Under the pieces are notes generated by a model, which saw only the letters and a program-made list of their open reading frames with translations, was not told the origin of the DNA and did not search any database. 64,000 nt of DNA from contig CM049306.1 of NCBI GenBank assembly GCA_026874595.1, positions 98,757,642-98,821,641 on the forward strand, read 5' to 3'. The translations under genes were made by a program, and so were the position numbers. Positions 1-11,895 of the stretch are shown piece by piece (the stretch's first letter is position 1; each line of letters starts with the position of its first letter). This DNA is from Sipunculus nudus. Its lineage: Eukaryota > Annelida > Sipuncula > Golfingiida > Sipunculidae.

Positions 1-2457
1 TACACAAAAGATAAATTTATCTAAAATGGATAAGCATAGCTTATTTTAAAGAAATGTATGGATAAATTATTGAAAAATGGAATTCCAAATAAACTTCAAA
101 TGAAAAGATTATTGTGAATAGCAGGATTGATAATTTGAATGTATATCTATATGACTTTCATTATTTTCAATTTATGACTCTCTAATCAATTTTAGTGCAG
201 CAAGGATAAAGACTCAGATGAGACTGGCTGTCAAGATGTTTACAATCACATAGCTCAAAGATTATAGGTCATTGCTACTTAATTTAAGGTTTCCTACAGG
301 ATTCACCAAGACTTGTTAGGAGGCATAATCTCCCTCAAGAATAATCTGGTACTTTGACCTTGTTTTTGATGTTACCATATTTCTTTGCCATCCTTTTTTT
401 CAGCTGAAAGAAACAGATTATCGTCATTTCTTCATACCAATAGAGACCTTCGCATTTTGTGAGGGAGATGCTGTCCATTTATTTTATATTTATAACTGAA
501 AAAGTGTTTCCATCTGCAAAAGTATGGACATCAATCCACACAGGAAAGAAATGTTCCAAAAGGGCGCCCTGAACTTGTGAGTCTTTATTAGACTGGCCCA
601 GTCAATGAAATGACTCTTAATTTGTGCCTGTGACAGAGACACCAAACGTTCTTTCACTGTATCGTACGTATAGTGTCGGTATCGTCACCTCTCGGTTACT
701 TCTATAACTAATTACCACTCGCTGACCCTCTTATTTTATCGACTGGTAAACTTGGGCCCTATCGGACAGTCAGCGTCATACATCACCGCCTCGCTGAACT
801 AAGGTCTTTCCCAGTGACGCACAGAGTAAATATAGTGGTCTTTCCAAGAATCATTTTTTTTTAACCAACATGGGTTATCCAGTAACCGCCTATTGTTGGC
901 TTCTAGCTTGCTATTTATAAACCCATTTAATGAGTCTTAATATTTCAAGGTCCTCGGCTATTTTGAGTACGATAAGACTTTTTAACACTATATATAACCT
1001 TCAGCCTCCGTGAGTCAGAGTGTCAACGTTTATCAGACCATCGCCTTTCAAGGCAGGCCGGTTTGTAAAAGGATCTCTAGCTAAGCCAATCAGCGTGAGA
1101 TATTCAGGTCCACACGCGACGAACGCAGTCATGTACCGGCCGGCTGAAACGATCAGCGTGTTGGCAACTAAACAGGGGCAAGACTTTCAAGTGTAACTTG
1201 AACACTAAAAATTACACCGTACAAAATAGATGTGACAGTGTCTACAATGCACTTTCATTTGGCCCATGGACTGTAGTGTGCGACAGCAGAGATAAATCAT
1301 AGGACACGAAGGTCCATGTATGGACTTTCTGAAAACATGATTTCAGTGCGAATGTTACCAAGCGGGTTGAGCTGTCTATTGCAATTTTGACCGCTGCTAG
1401 CGTCCACATAGCAACGATGCCATTCACAGGAGGCGTGACGGCCTGATATGCAAATGCGAGGGAATTGTCAGCAGTCTTGTGACGCCCTAATATTCAAATA
1501 TCAGGGATTCACCATACGGACTTTACAGGTTTTAGTGATAAGAGCTGGTACTGAGGTACGTCTATCGGTACATGGAAAGACTGTTTTATTGAAAGCATTT
1601 TAGTAGTAAAACACTAAAGCCCAGGGAGGGCTAAGTCTTTATATGAACCACTTATAGGAAATATTTACAAGCGGAATATATTTTGTGTATATTTCTGTTT
1701 TAAATATTTTGCTATACTGTTGTAAACACATTCACTGCAAGACTAGGCTATAGAACAAACCATGTCTTCATGATAAATTGCACGAAGGCAGTATTCATAA
1801 TATGTTAGGCAAATTTTGGTTTTTGTTGAGCATTTTTTCCGCGACAGCATTTCCCACTTAAAATAGTCCAAATATATTTAACAGCAGTGTGTTGAACATG
1901 TTTTTGAGACTACGAAGTTATAGGCCCGCTTTTAAACAGCAGTGTACCAGTATATGTTTTGATAATATCTATGTCACATTTGACTTTATGGCTATATGTG
2001 CGTCTTTTGCTTATATGTATAATTTATTCACAGTTTGAGGCAAGCTATGGCCATACACTAATTATACCAATGAATTATGGTAATAATACATAAATACCAG
2101 TTAATATGATCATGTCAGTGCATGTGGCACAACTTTAAACGGCTTTAAAGCCCAATTTATAAAGGAGTTGAATAATCTATGAAAAAGACTGAAAACATGT
2201 ATTTTTCAAATCTCTGCAAACTTCAGAGGGGGTGTAGAGGGGAGTACACTTGAAAGAAAATTTGGAAATAAAATATTTTCAAAGGTTTTATATGCAGGTA
2301 CATAATTTCAGGGGGCTAGAGTATCGGATTTTCCAAATTTGTAAAATAATATCCACCCCTAATAACTGATGCATCATTCTTTTTTTTTAATCAGACACAC
2401 TATCGAATTTTCCGTGAAAAAAGGAAATAGGAGAATAGGAAAATATAAACCTCAAAG
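1..2457. other. Intergenic, no gene recognised
   Basis: No open frame of coding character was found on either strand. Bases of roughly 600-1560 are less AT-rich than the rest and hold a CCAAT-like word (AGCCAATCAG near 1083) and an octamer-like ATGCAAAT near 1448, but no gene start could be tied to them. I looked here for upstream exons of the nAChR-like last exon at 3996 and found none. Confidence 0.5.
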
Positions 2458-2755
2458 CTGAGATTCTAATGTAAGAATGCGGCATGCATGATGCCATTTA
2501 AATATTAATGCGGAATGCATATTTAGAAATTTCAAATGGGTCAGCACGGCAGCCTGCATGTCTTCTATATGTGTTACTACTGGATACCGTGCGGAACCGG
2601 CAAAAATTACTACATGTCGCGATTCGTTTTGCCGGATTCTCATTTTGCATGCCTGATCTGCGCATAAGGAATCTCACATTATTTGTTGGGTCATTACCGA
2701 TTTTATCCGCATCCCGCATGCCTCATTCCGCATTCCGTACATAAGGAATCTTAGC
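2458..2755. mobile_element. Possible MITE with imperfect inverted ends
   Basis: The two ends are imperfect inverted repeats: the left reads AGATTCTAATGTAAGAATGC and the right, read on the other strand, AGATTCCTTATGTACGGAAT, each followed by GCGG/GCATGC words. The interior repeats GCATGC and CGCAT words several times. Length about 300 bp and no coding capacity fit a non-autonomous DNA element. The TIR match is imperfect and no target-site duplication was established, so this is tentative. Confidence 0.35.
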
Positions 2756-3080
2756 TTAACACATACGTTTTGCTCCAGACCAAAGATGCGGCATGTGGTC
2801 CGTTATCTTTCAATTTTAGATTTAGTCATATTCTCATATCACGTCAGTGATGATGCAGAAGTGTGAAAAGCAGTCGCTTATAAAAGAAAAGGCAGTTATT
2901 TTGGCCTGTGACGTAGACTGTTGTTTGTTAATTTATTTTTATGGAAATTTAAAAAAAAACTTTAATGCTGCAGCGTGGGGTCATTTCTCATTTTGACGGG
3001 GGAATGTTGCAACAATATTTGCAGTGTTTTGACGGATGCTGATAGGAGATAACGTGCACTTCTGTTTAAATTTTACAGTC

Positions 3081-3610
3081 CTATATAAGGAAAACATTTT
3101 AACATGGTATATTGTATTTGTATTTTATACTGAGTGCTTCCGTTTTGCAATAGGTTATGTTTACAATTTATCTTTTAACTTTCCTTAACGTGAGAAGAAC
3201 ACTATTCCACCCTCACATTGAAAGGCGGATATTAAGCCGCCCCCTACTTTTTGACATGCTCCTGAAAGCATTGGCTTAGTTAATTGCAAGAAATCTGTGT
3301 TGATCAAGGTTGCCGTGTTTTTACATCTGACATTTAATTAAACGAAACTATATAAGGAAAACATTTTAACATGGTATATTGTACTTGTATTTTATACTGA
3401 GTGCTTCCGTTTTGTAATAGGTTATGTTTACAATTTATCTTATAACTTTCCTTAACGTGAGAGGAACACTATTCCACCCTAACATTGAAAGGCGGATATT
3501 AAGCCGCCCCCTACTTTTTGACATGCTCCTGAAAGCATTGGCTTAATTAATTGCAAGAAATCTGTGTTGATCAAGGTTGCCGTGTTTTTACATCTGACAT
3601 TTAATTAAAC
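3081..3610. repeat. Tandem duplication, 267-bp unit x2
   Basis: Two head-to-tail copies (3081-3347 and 3348-3610) begin CTATATAAGGAAAACATT and end TTAATTAAAC. They differ at only a few positions by eye, so the duplication is recent. It ends about 385 bp before the nAChR-like exon at 3996. No coding capacity. Confidence 0.9.
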
Positions 3611-3995
3611 TTTGAAACAATTCTAACTGTGGGCAAATAATCAGAAGATGCCCTTTTCATAATAATTAATAGAAACTTAAACCATCTCCTAAGATGTACT
3701 TATGTCGGATACTGATTCGATATAAATATTCTGACATATACAAGCCGACAGAATACCCTCAGGCCTGCAAGGAAATTAAAAAAAAAAATCCACGTTAAAT
3801 AAAAATTGCAAATATTTATACATTTTAAAAACAACGTCGAAACTAAATATTGAAGTGATTATGTACAACTGAATATATGTTAAAAAAAGTTATATTCGCA
3901 TCGTGTTTACAACATGATTAAATTTGCATCTTCTTTTATATATCCTGAACATATAAGATATATGATCAAGTTTAACCTTTGCGCTCTTTTTCCAG

Positions 3996-4483
3996 TCTTG
4001 TACCTGACAGCTGCCATGGTGATGACAGGGTTGTCACTGGTACTGACCGTGATCGTCTTGCGTCTGCACCATCACGGCCATGAATCACGTGTTCCAAGAT
4101 GGCTGCGTGTGGTCATTTTAAAATACCTTGGTCGTTTAGTATGCTACAGCCATGCCGTGAACGTGAATCAGACAGTCCCAGAAGAACCGCTGATCCTGAC
4201 TGAATTAGAAACGGATAAAACAGTTACAAAGATTGATGAGAACGACGAGATCACCAAGAAGAAACCGATTGAAAACACACAAGAACTGCTGAAAAAGATC
4301 TTAGAGGAGGTTAAAGAAATGACCGGGCATTTACGACAGAAAACGCACGAAGCTGAAGCGTGTGATGAGTGGAAAACCGTCGCCGGTATCCTTGACCGCG
4401 CGTTTGCCGTGATACATTGTATAGGACTTTTAGTCATGACGTTGGTTATACTTGATTTGCATCCGAGAATTCTGGGAGGATAA
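3996..4483 (+). CDS. nAChR-like subunit, terminal exon only (gene A)
   Basis: This is the last exon of a Cys-loop channel gene of the same family as genes B, C and D. It starts after a polypyrimidine tract and CAG at 3993-3995, in the same phase as the paralogues. It encodes the third membrane segment (YLTAAMVMTGLSLVLTVIVL), the conserved HHHGHESRVPRW stretch that opens the cytoplasmic loop, an acidic/lysine-rich loop, the pre-TM4 motif DEWKTVAGILDRAF and a C-terminal TM4, ending at TAA 4481-4483. At 488 nt it is 12 nt longer than the 476-nt equivalents. No stop or frameshift is seen. Exons 1-5 were not found in bases 1-3995, so they lie beyond the window edge or the exon is orphaned. The frame also stays open upstream to 3914, but I take the exon start from the acceptor and the paralogues. 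Confidence 0.75.
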
Positions 4484-7036
4484 CTGTTGACTGCATGCCA
4501 TAGCCCGCTCCAGCTGATGACTTGTTAGGTGATCACAAACATATAAAAGCAGATTAAAACGCTCATTTATTACATATTCACGAGAAAACTCAGGAAACTT
4601 GAACATTCTCTGTCTAAACATTCGAGGATAATCATTTATAAATCTTGAGACTGTGAAGGATTTACACTGAATCTATCATGTTGCTTATTGATAAAGCTTT
4701 AGCACTGCAAATTTTTTTTTAAAATAACAGTTCATCTTGGCATTATTTATATTTTTGAAAACGACTTGTAATATAACGTTTTCCGACCTAAACCCAATTT
4801 TCTTTGACTTCTGTTCTTGAAAAAAGTATCAAGTATTTATGATGGTAGTTTGGACGAAGAAAATATAATATTAATTCCATTCACATGGGAAGCAGGGCTG
4901 ATTTTGGTAAACAGGTTACATACACCAGTCGGACAAGAATGTTCGTACCTGTAAGAGCGGGTTATCGCATCGCGTATTCAAGTTTAAACCAGCATGCAGC
5001 TGAGTTATATATATATTCCAAACTGAACCTATCAATCGTTTAAGTACAAAGGTTTTTTTAAGGTTTGTGATTGAATTTACGTTGGTTGTCCTCATGACGA
5101 CCTTAAGCTGATTTTGTAATATGCAGGTAAGGGTCCGCATTGACGAATTAAAACCTATTTCCTTCAACATTTCAAGAAATAATCACGATTATCTGTCTTA
5201 TTTCAGTCTTTTAAACAATGAAAATTAAAGTCCAGTCCTTTGTAAAAGATTGCTATAAGTCCATCGGAATAATTAAATTGAAATAATTACCTAACTGTTG
5301 TTATCTTTTTACTTTTATGCACTAATTGGGACTACCTCTTGTGAAACACGTTCTACAATATCTCAAGCATAATACCTAGGACTAGATTTCAAGACCAAGG
5401 GCTCAAGACTAAAGATTACAAAAACCTTATTAACAGTTTTAAATATGCATAAAAGAATTTCCATGAATGAAACACACTGATGTCTGTAACATCTTAATTA
5501 TAGTTCAGTGGTGAAGACGTTAAATTTTGGAGCTGGGGAACCATCTTTTGTACTGTGTACTCTAATTCTGTAGAGATAACATGCTTTACAAAGGATGTAA
5601 ATCGGTAGATATATCCTATAGTTAACATTTCCCAGTGTTTACCAGCCCGGTTTCTTCCGCACCTGTGGATTCCTTGTTGTGTATAATCTCTCGTTTCTTA
5701 GTGAAACTCAGCCTGCTGGGAAACAGCCTTCTCATTCAGCTTGAAGATTGGGGAATTGGATTGGGGCTGACCGTTAAAAGTCCCACAGCTCCTCTGCTGA
5801 GTTTCGAATTCATGATCCCCGGTTTTTTTTGTTTCGTGCAGTTCCGCTAAACCATAGAAACCTCTCTTTTTACTCTTACCATGATACAAAACAAGCCAAT
5901 TATCAATATATGTGATATGTGGTACATTCTTGCAGGGAAGATATCTCAATGACATTTGTTATTTTTTTGTGCACTCTCAGTTGAAAGTGGCTATATGACT
6001 TCAATGTTAACCTTCTTACAACGTAAAGCAGCTTGCAAATATAAGTATTTCTTCAATCAACGTCCTAATTTTTATATACATAGCATAAAAAATGTTCCAA
6101 TGTTGTTATTACAATCTTTAAAAACCAAATGTTGACATCATGTTTACAAAGTAACAACGTTTCAAAGTGAAATATTGAAGGAAACAGGTTTTTCATTAAT
6201 GTAGCACCATTTCGACCCTCTGACATGAGAGTCTACGTATTTGCTGTCAGAGTGCCTTTTCTTCCTTCTCTGAGGAACGCACTTTCAGGCTCTATGAGGA
6301 TTCAACTATTTTCGTCATTTTTGACAACGCCTCATGGCCTAGAGGTGCGCTGTTATTGGATATAAACCAGTTCAATTGATAGCTTTTAGTATAAATTTTA
6401 ACAACCCCTACCATGAGGAAGAAAAATTCCGTTTTCAGTATTTTGGTAAATCCGACATTTATTCTTTTAGTTAGTTCATTATTCGCATGCTAATGTTAAG
6501 ATTATGGGCTGGTTACCACGACACCAATGCAACATGATGAAAAAGCAATGAAGTGTATTCCTCTGTATGCCTTGTATCACGACTAAAGTAAGGCTTACCA
6601 ACCCAATATAAATGCCTATTGAGTCGTGTCCTAACGGCTATTCAAAGGGGACCCCACATTACACCTTGAAATATTAGAATGCCGATAAAATCGATGTAAA
6701 TCTTTCTTATCAATTTTGACCATTGAAACCGAGGTCTAGACATAATATTTCATCATTTATCAAGATTACAACCTAAAATTATTTGTCAATGGCGGCTTTA
6801 TTCATAATATTTTCATTTTACAGATTGTCTAAGATCGTCGTAAGGACAACCAAAGTCAAATGTGTCAGTGGTCGTTAAACTCATCATAAGAACAACCTTT
6901 CTTAAATGTATTATGGGACCCTTATCATCACACATCGATTAAACGTCTGGCAACTCGACTTTGATATGTATTACGTTAGCATACAAGATCTAAATAGCAA
7001 TTAGGAGATTCAATTATATTTATTATAACTATTTTG

Positions 7037-7038
<2 letters not shown>
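4484..7038. other. Intergenic, no gene recognised
   Basis: AT-rich sequence between the gene A exon and the first TA-rich repeat cluster. A 71-codon open frame at 5635-5850 has no recognisable family motif and is not called. No RNA gene seen. Confidence 0.5.

Positions 7039-7103
<65 letters not shown>
7039..7103. repeat. Compound (AC)n(AT)n microsatellite
   Basis: An AC run passes into an AT run, immediately next to the left end of the inverted-repeat element at 7101. Confidence 0.95.
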
Positions 7104-7106
<3 letters not shown>

Positions 7107-8055
7107 TGTGAACCTGTCTAAAGCGGACAGTCAAGGGTCTCAGTCATTTTGTCCTTAATAGTGAGGTGTCCTTATTAGTCAGGTTGACTACCTCGGGTGC
7201 CACCTGGCAGCTTTGCCTAAAACTTGTTCAGGTGTCCAAATGCGATTATCTCAAGAATAATAACGACGTTAATAATGCGTAGATTTTAATGGCTGCGAAC
7301 CCAGGAACATTCGTTTTTATAGGTGAATGTAGCTTTAGCCTAAAAAAACTTTCTTTGATGATGGTTGTTTGGTTTGATTTGCTTTAATGTTAAAGGCACC
7401 CGAGATCAAACGAACCCCGAGGAGCTTTGGCACTGGCGAGCAGATGTTTGACACCGAGCAGATCAGTTTGAGATATATTGAGCAATGACGATTATTTAAT
7501 ATTAAACAGCCTGCTACTACAAAGTGGCTAATTTAACAGTTAGATATTGTGAGGTGAGATCCCGGACGCCGTTTTATCAATATAATGACCCCACGGTCGA
7601 GATATAAATATGGAGCTTAGCAACGTGTGAATGATCAACCGTGAAATAAAGTGACACGATGTTTACAGCTTCATATTTGCTGTGTTTATCTTATGAGCAC
7701 ATCACACCGTGACATGAGCACGCCCACGCAATAAGGTAACAACTGGGGACTGCATAATCCTTTGTGTTCCAGTCCCGGGAACAACAACAGTACCGGTGGC
7801 CTTTGATGTTGCCCGGTGCGAGTGATCAGTGACCGCCGAAGGGGGCGTATCGTGTCCGCATTCGTCAGGTTCATTTACTCTTAGAATGATGGTCTTAGTT
7901 GAAATCTGCTGTCCGTTGTCCGCAGTAGTGAGGTGTCCGCCTTATAGAGGTTCCGCTTATACATAAAATATAAGGAATTTTGAAGGGACTTAACTATCTT
8001 GTCCGTTAAAGCCAGTTGTCCGCCTAAGTGAGGTGTCCGTTAGACCAGGTTTCAC

Positions 8056-8058
<3 letters not shown>
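7101..8058. mobile_element. Non-autonomous DNA transposon with terminal inverted repeats
   Basis: The left end reads ATAGTGTGTGAACCTGTCTA and the right end, read on the - strand, TATAGTGAAACCTGGTCTAA, both continuing into CGGACA; these are clear terminal inverted repeats of about 30 bp. Subterminal words of the type AGTGAGGTGTCC recur near 7160, 7927 and 8030. The element is about 960 bp, has no transposase-like frame and is embedded in TA tracts on both sides, consistent with insertion into TA. A minus-strand frame at 7686-7874 inside it is not recognised. The superfamily is not assigned. Confidence 0.7.

Positions 8059-8126
<68 letters not shown>
8054..8126. repeat. (TA)n microsatellite
   Basis: Nearly pure TA run abutting the right end of the inverted-repeat element, with one interruption (TATAAATA) near 8068. 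Confidence 0.95.
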
Positions 8127-8129
<3 letters not shown>

Positions 8130-8308
8130 ATATCACACGGATCAAGTAATATATAGTAATCAGATTTATATTTTTATTGGACTTATTTGTTCCATTCTTT
8201 AAAACAGTGATAGAAAAAACTTACGGCTTGACTTGAAATATATGACCAAGGGCCAATCTTGGTCTCACTCTAGAATGTCATGGCGTCAGTACATAGATAT
8301 TTATTTAA

Positions 8309-8316
<8 letters not shown>

Positions 8317-8354
<38 letters not shown>
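8317..8354. repeat. (TA)n microsatellite
   Basis: Pure TA run. The bases from here to 9047 hold no recognised gene or repeat. Confidence 0.95.
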
Positions 8355-8358
<4 letters not shown>

Positions 8359-9044
8359 ATACATCAATGGCCGAACCTATAGACTCACTATATAAACATG
8401 CCAAACCCTCCATCAAGGTGTCCCAGGATCTTTTAATAATATCTCTGTATATATAATAGGCCTCTCTGGTTTGTTTACTGGTGTTAAGCAGTGCAAAAGT
8501 CTCGAAACAATATTTACCAAGTAACCCAAGCCTTCCCTTGGGCAGAGTACATCAAGACTTCATAATGACATATTCAGATTTTGTTTAATATCCCAGGGTG
8601 ACAGGGTCCGACCTATTCTTTGGTATTATATCTATAATAATTATCCATACGTCTTTGTTGGGTGGCTTTTGACCAACATTACTTGGTAACAAGATACCTT
8701 GGGGTCTCATCCAGTGGACAAAAACTGACCACTACAGGAAAAACACTGACAGACCAAAGAACGGTAAACGAGAAGCAATCATCAGCTACAGAAGGCGGGG
8801 ACACCTTGAATTACCAGTGAGTATACCGCCCATTACGGCTACATTTTGGTTTATCTTCACTTTCCTTCTGTTTATTTTGGCAATGCATTGGCAGGTAGCT
8901 ATATACCTATTCGACATCAAGGGTGAAAACTAATCTAAACATTGCATAAAGGCCGTCAGGTCAGTTATTTGTTGTTGAATGTAGCGAATCGGAATTGGAA
9001 ACGTTACGTGCACAAAGATTTTTATTTTACACTATGGATTTTAT

Positions 9045-9047
<3 letters not shown>

Positions 9048-9094
<47 letters not shown>
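9048..9094. repeat. (TA)n microsatellite
   Basis: TA run directly abutting the left arm of the hairpin element at 9095. Confidence 0.95.
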
Positions 9095-9096
<2 letters not shown>

Positions 9097-9264
9097 CTCT
9101 GAAGAAAAACAACACTGTTAATTCACAACAGTCTGTTTGACGGGATGCGACCCGATCATCAGGTGAATGTGGTAAGATTCTAACCACATTCACCTGATGA
9201 TCGGGTCGCATCCCGTGAAACAGACTGTTGTTGTGAATTAACAGTGTTGTTTTTCTTCAGAGTT
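9095..9264. repeat. Long palindrome (about 80-bp arms) with hammerhead-ribozyme-like core
   Basis: The left arm (9095-9173) and right arm (9183-9264) are reverse complements apart from one substitution and a 3-nt insertion in the right arm; the loop is 9 nt. TA tracts flank both sides within 65 bp. On the + strand, 9188-9237 has the order expected of a type I hammerhead: ATTCAC, CTGATGA (9194-9200), CGGG-loop-CCCG (stem II), GAAA (9217-9220), a mini-hairpin ACA/TGT (stem III) and GTGAAT, which pairs with ATTCAC (stem I). Weak points are a U-U at the base of stem II, GTT inserted before GTGAAT on this arm, and GAAA changed to CAAA on the opposite arm. The palindrome is certain; the ribozyme reading is a hypothesis. 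Confidence 0.6.
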
Positions 9265-9325
9265 ATACCGCTCTGGCCTAGTCTGTAGGCCATAGAGCAC
9301 TTTACATCGGAGGGTAACACTACCA

Positions 9326-9326
<1 letters not shown>

Positions 9327-9377
<51 letters not shown>
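9327..9377. repeat. (TA)n microsatellite
   Basis: Pure TA run immediately before the first SINE head. Confidence 0.95.
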
Positions 9378-9380
<3 letters not shown>

Positions 9381-9500
9381 ACGGGGTGACATAAAAGAGG
9401 ACCGGACTGTCTCGCTAGCGAAGCTTGCTTTTCAAGTGAAGCTGTTGGAACGCCGAACATGTGCGCCATCCACATGGGTTCGAATCCCGGATCGGCCCAG
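9378..9500 (+). mobile_element. tRNA-derived SINE head, copy 1
   Basis: The sequence contains a pol III B-box-like word, GGTTCGAATCC (about 9477-9487), inside a symmetrical T-arm (GGGTTCGAATCCCGG), and an A-box-like TAGCGAAG near 9415 followed by a short duplication (GTGAAGCTGTTGGAACGCC). It is shared with the sequence at 9628-9725, so it is an interspersed tRNA-like element and not a functional tRNA gene. The 3' part and family were not defined. Confidence 0.6.
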
Positions 9501-9627
9501 TGTGTCCTCCTGAACTCGTCCGATATGGCGGTAAACATTGATGCCCAGGGATAAGCTCACCAAAGTGTGACCTTGGGATAATTAGTCTTGTTCTGATAGA
9601 AGAACGCTCTTAAGAGGGGTTGTGTTA

Positions 9628-9725
9628 CGGAATGACATAGAAGCGGACCGAACTTCTAGCGAAGCGGTTGGAACACCGGACATGTGCGCCACCCATGTGG
9701 GATCGACTCCTGGATCGGCCTAGTG
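9628..9725 (+). mobile_element. tRNA-derived SINE head, copy 2
   Basis: It parallels copy 1 from ACGGAATGACATAGAAGCGG onward. The A-box-like TAGCGAAGCGG (9657-9667) is intact here, while the B box is degraded (GGATCGACTCC). The acceptor-stem-like end GGATCGGCC is shared. A short TA run (9756-9781) follows. Bases 9782-9960 hold an open frame of no recognised family. Confidence 0.55.
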
Positions 9726-9751
9726 TTTTTCCCTGAACAAATTGTCTTCGT

Positions 9752-9782
<31 letters not shown>

Positions 9783-10112
9783 CGGGGCTTTCAGGAACGC
9801 GTTATCAAGCGCCAGAGACGCGTGATACCGATTTGGGACTCTTGGCTATCAACCCTTAACTGGACGGGCGGTTTAAGACGGGCTCCGTCACTCTCACTTC
9901 CCAGCAACCTTTACTCAAACCAGTCGTGGCTAAACACAGCAGACGGGCCACTTGGGCAAACCCGTACGACCTAATTTATGGCCAGAGACATTATTTATTA
10001 ACTCTCGATCGTCAGGGTACTTGTCTGACCACATCAAAATGGCACATTTGTTAGTCTAGATCAAAGTGTTATCTCAAACATACATCCCGGGCAAGCCAAA
10101 CTGCTAAGCGGA

Positions 10113-10116
<4 letters not shown>

Positions 10117-10181
<65 letters not shown>

Positions 10182-10245
10182 GTAAATTAACCCACTGTTA
10201 TTTCTACAATAAACAACTGCAAGGTTATATATATATATATATATG

Positions 10246-10291
<46 letters not shown>
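10117..10291. repeat. Two (TA)n microsatellites separated by 55 bp
   Basis: TA runs at about 10117-10182 and 10226-10291 with a few interruptions. The following 10292-10849 is AT-rich with nothing recognised. Confidence 0.9.
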
Positions 10292-10293
<2 letters not shown>

Positions 10294-10849
10294 CAATTAA
10301 ACCAAAAAGTTATATACTTGTGGTCACACTCATTAATTTACTTGGGATCAATACATTTATGTCAATAAGCAAATATGACATATGCATGTTTATCAGTAGC
10401 TAGCCTTATATATTAAAGATGCCTTGATTTAACTAATATTAAACATGCATCTGTAAATCTAAAAAATACATTATTATGGCTTAATATTAAATAATTTGAT
10501 AGGCATCGCCGTGTGTACATTAAGGTGATTCGAGTTGCGAAAAGCGGCTCATAGCGGACCTTACGAAAACCTATGACTTAAAACCAGTGGATATGTACAT
10601 GGCAAATGCTGTGCTTTCTGTTAACTAGTTTGTCACTAAAATGGTACCATTTCCAAAACTGGACTTACGGCAAAAGTTATTTTAATGTTTTGACACTTTA
10701 GAAATGGCTTCTAGTTGTTTGTAAATACTGCATATCTTATAATTATATATGTGCTCTCTATATGTTTTCTTCTTTTTTTGTGATTTCTATGTTTCTACAT
10801 AATGTATTTCGGTAAATGATTCCTCATTAAAAAAGACCGTCAGACCAAC

Positions 10850-11476
10850 CCATTTATTTATTATTAATTTATTCCATAAACAACCCTAACAATACAATAC
10901 ACTAAATCAATACAATTACACAGTAACACAGCGTTATAGCAACAAGTCAATACAATCACACAGAAAGATAATGGTACAGTACCTCGATACCAACAGTGTC
11001 ACCAAGATAAGTCCTTTGAATGTAAACTCTCGGAGAATGACAGTCCAGTGGAAAGTTCTTGCCACAACACAGAAAGTAAACTGAAGTCCAAATGTATAAA
11101 ATCCAGGAAAGCTCTTGAAAAATCAATAATGGCCGCATTCGTCGGATAAGGTCCTGACACACGCGTCTGCGTCCGCCGGAATCTGCTCTGCTGTCTGCCC
11201 TCTGGTTCTAAAAAACAACCCTTTATATACCTTCACACCCTAAGCCGGGAACCTTCCACTTCTCGAACAGTCTATAAAGACCCTACTCAACAGTAAACAC
11301 GCGTTTCAGGAATTCTCTAGAGAGACATCGCTGTGTATCTACACATACCGGGCTCATCAAGTGACCCACGATCAAGCGTGAAAACTCAAGGCCCACATGA
11401 CAACGAGAGTTCAAGCAGTAAGGAATGTAACAACAACACGAGTTACGCCCGTGTCACATAATAGAGCACCTGTAAC
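10850..11476 (-). repeat. Interspersed repeat, inverted partner of 49808-50420
   Basis: Read on the - strand this begins ACAGGTGCTCT, passes CACGGGCGTAACTCGTGTTG and GAATTCCTGAAACG, and ends in TTGTATTGTTAGGGTTGTT plus an AT-rich tail. The same series of words, in order, is at 49808-50420 on the + strand. About 600 bp are shared, moderately diverged. It could be an LTR or a non-autonomous element; no conserved domain was recognised. Confidence 0.75.
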
Positions 11477-11477
11477 A

Positions 11478-11481
<4 letters not shown>

Positions 11482-11555
<74 letters not shown>

Positions 11556-11663
11556 GCTTTATCAGAAGAAGATACCCAAAGTTATCATGCCATCATCAAC
11601 CTCAAGCAGCAAATTTAAAAACTGATCTCACTCAAATCTCAAACCGCCAAATTATTCATCATG

Positions 11664-11717
<54 letters not shown>
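11482..11717. repeat. Two (TA)n tracts around 110 bp of unique sequence
   Basis: TA runs at 11482-11553 (one of the longest in the window) and 11664-11717. Open frames reading YIYIYI through them are artefacts. Confidence 0.95.
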
Positions 11718-11719
<2 letters not shown>

Positions 11720-11784
11720 CTTTCAGAAGAACAAGAAAGCCAAAGTCATATATTAGGGTTGTGTCCTATTAAAGGGGTTCTATT

Positions 11785-11895
11785 ACTATTACAATTACTT
11801 CTTTATCCATCTATTACTATCACTATTACTATTATTTTTACTATAACAAAATTTTTTTGATCTATTACTATTTCTATTACTATTACTTTACTTTC
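11785..11895. repeat. Imperfect (TATTAC)n microsatellite
   Basis: Repeated TATTAC/CTATTA units with interruptions. Bases 11896-12848 that follow are AT-rich with no gene recognised. Confidence 0.8.

Noticed and set aside
9476-9488. Functional tRNA gene
   Set aside because: The B box and A box occur within a repeated, insertion-bearing sequence with no proper cloverleaf; a SINE head explains it better.
9320-9538. Open frames reading YIYIYI through TA tracts here and near 9684, 11397, 13226, 13284 and 40952
   Set aside because: They are translations of dinucleotide repeats and end just outside them.
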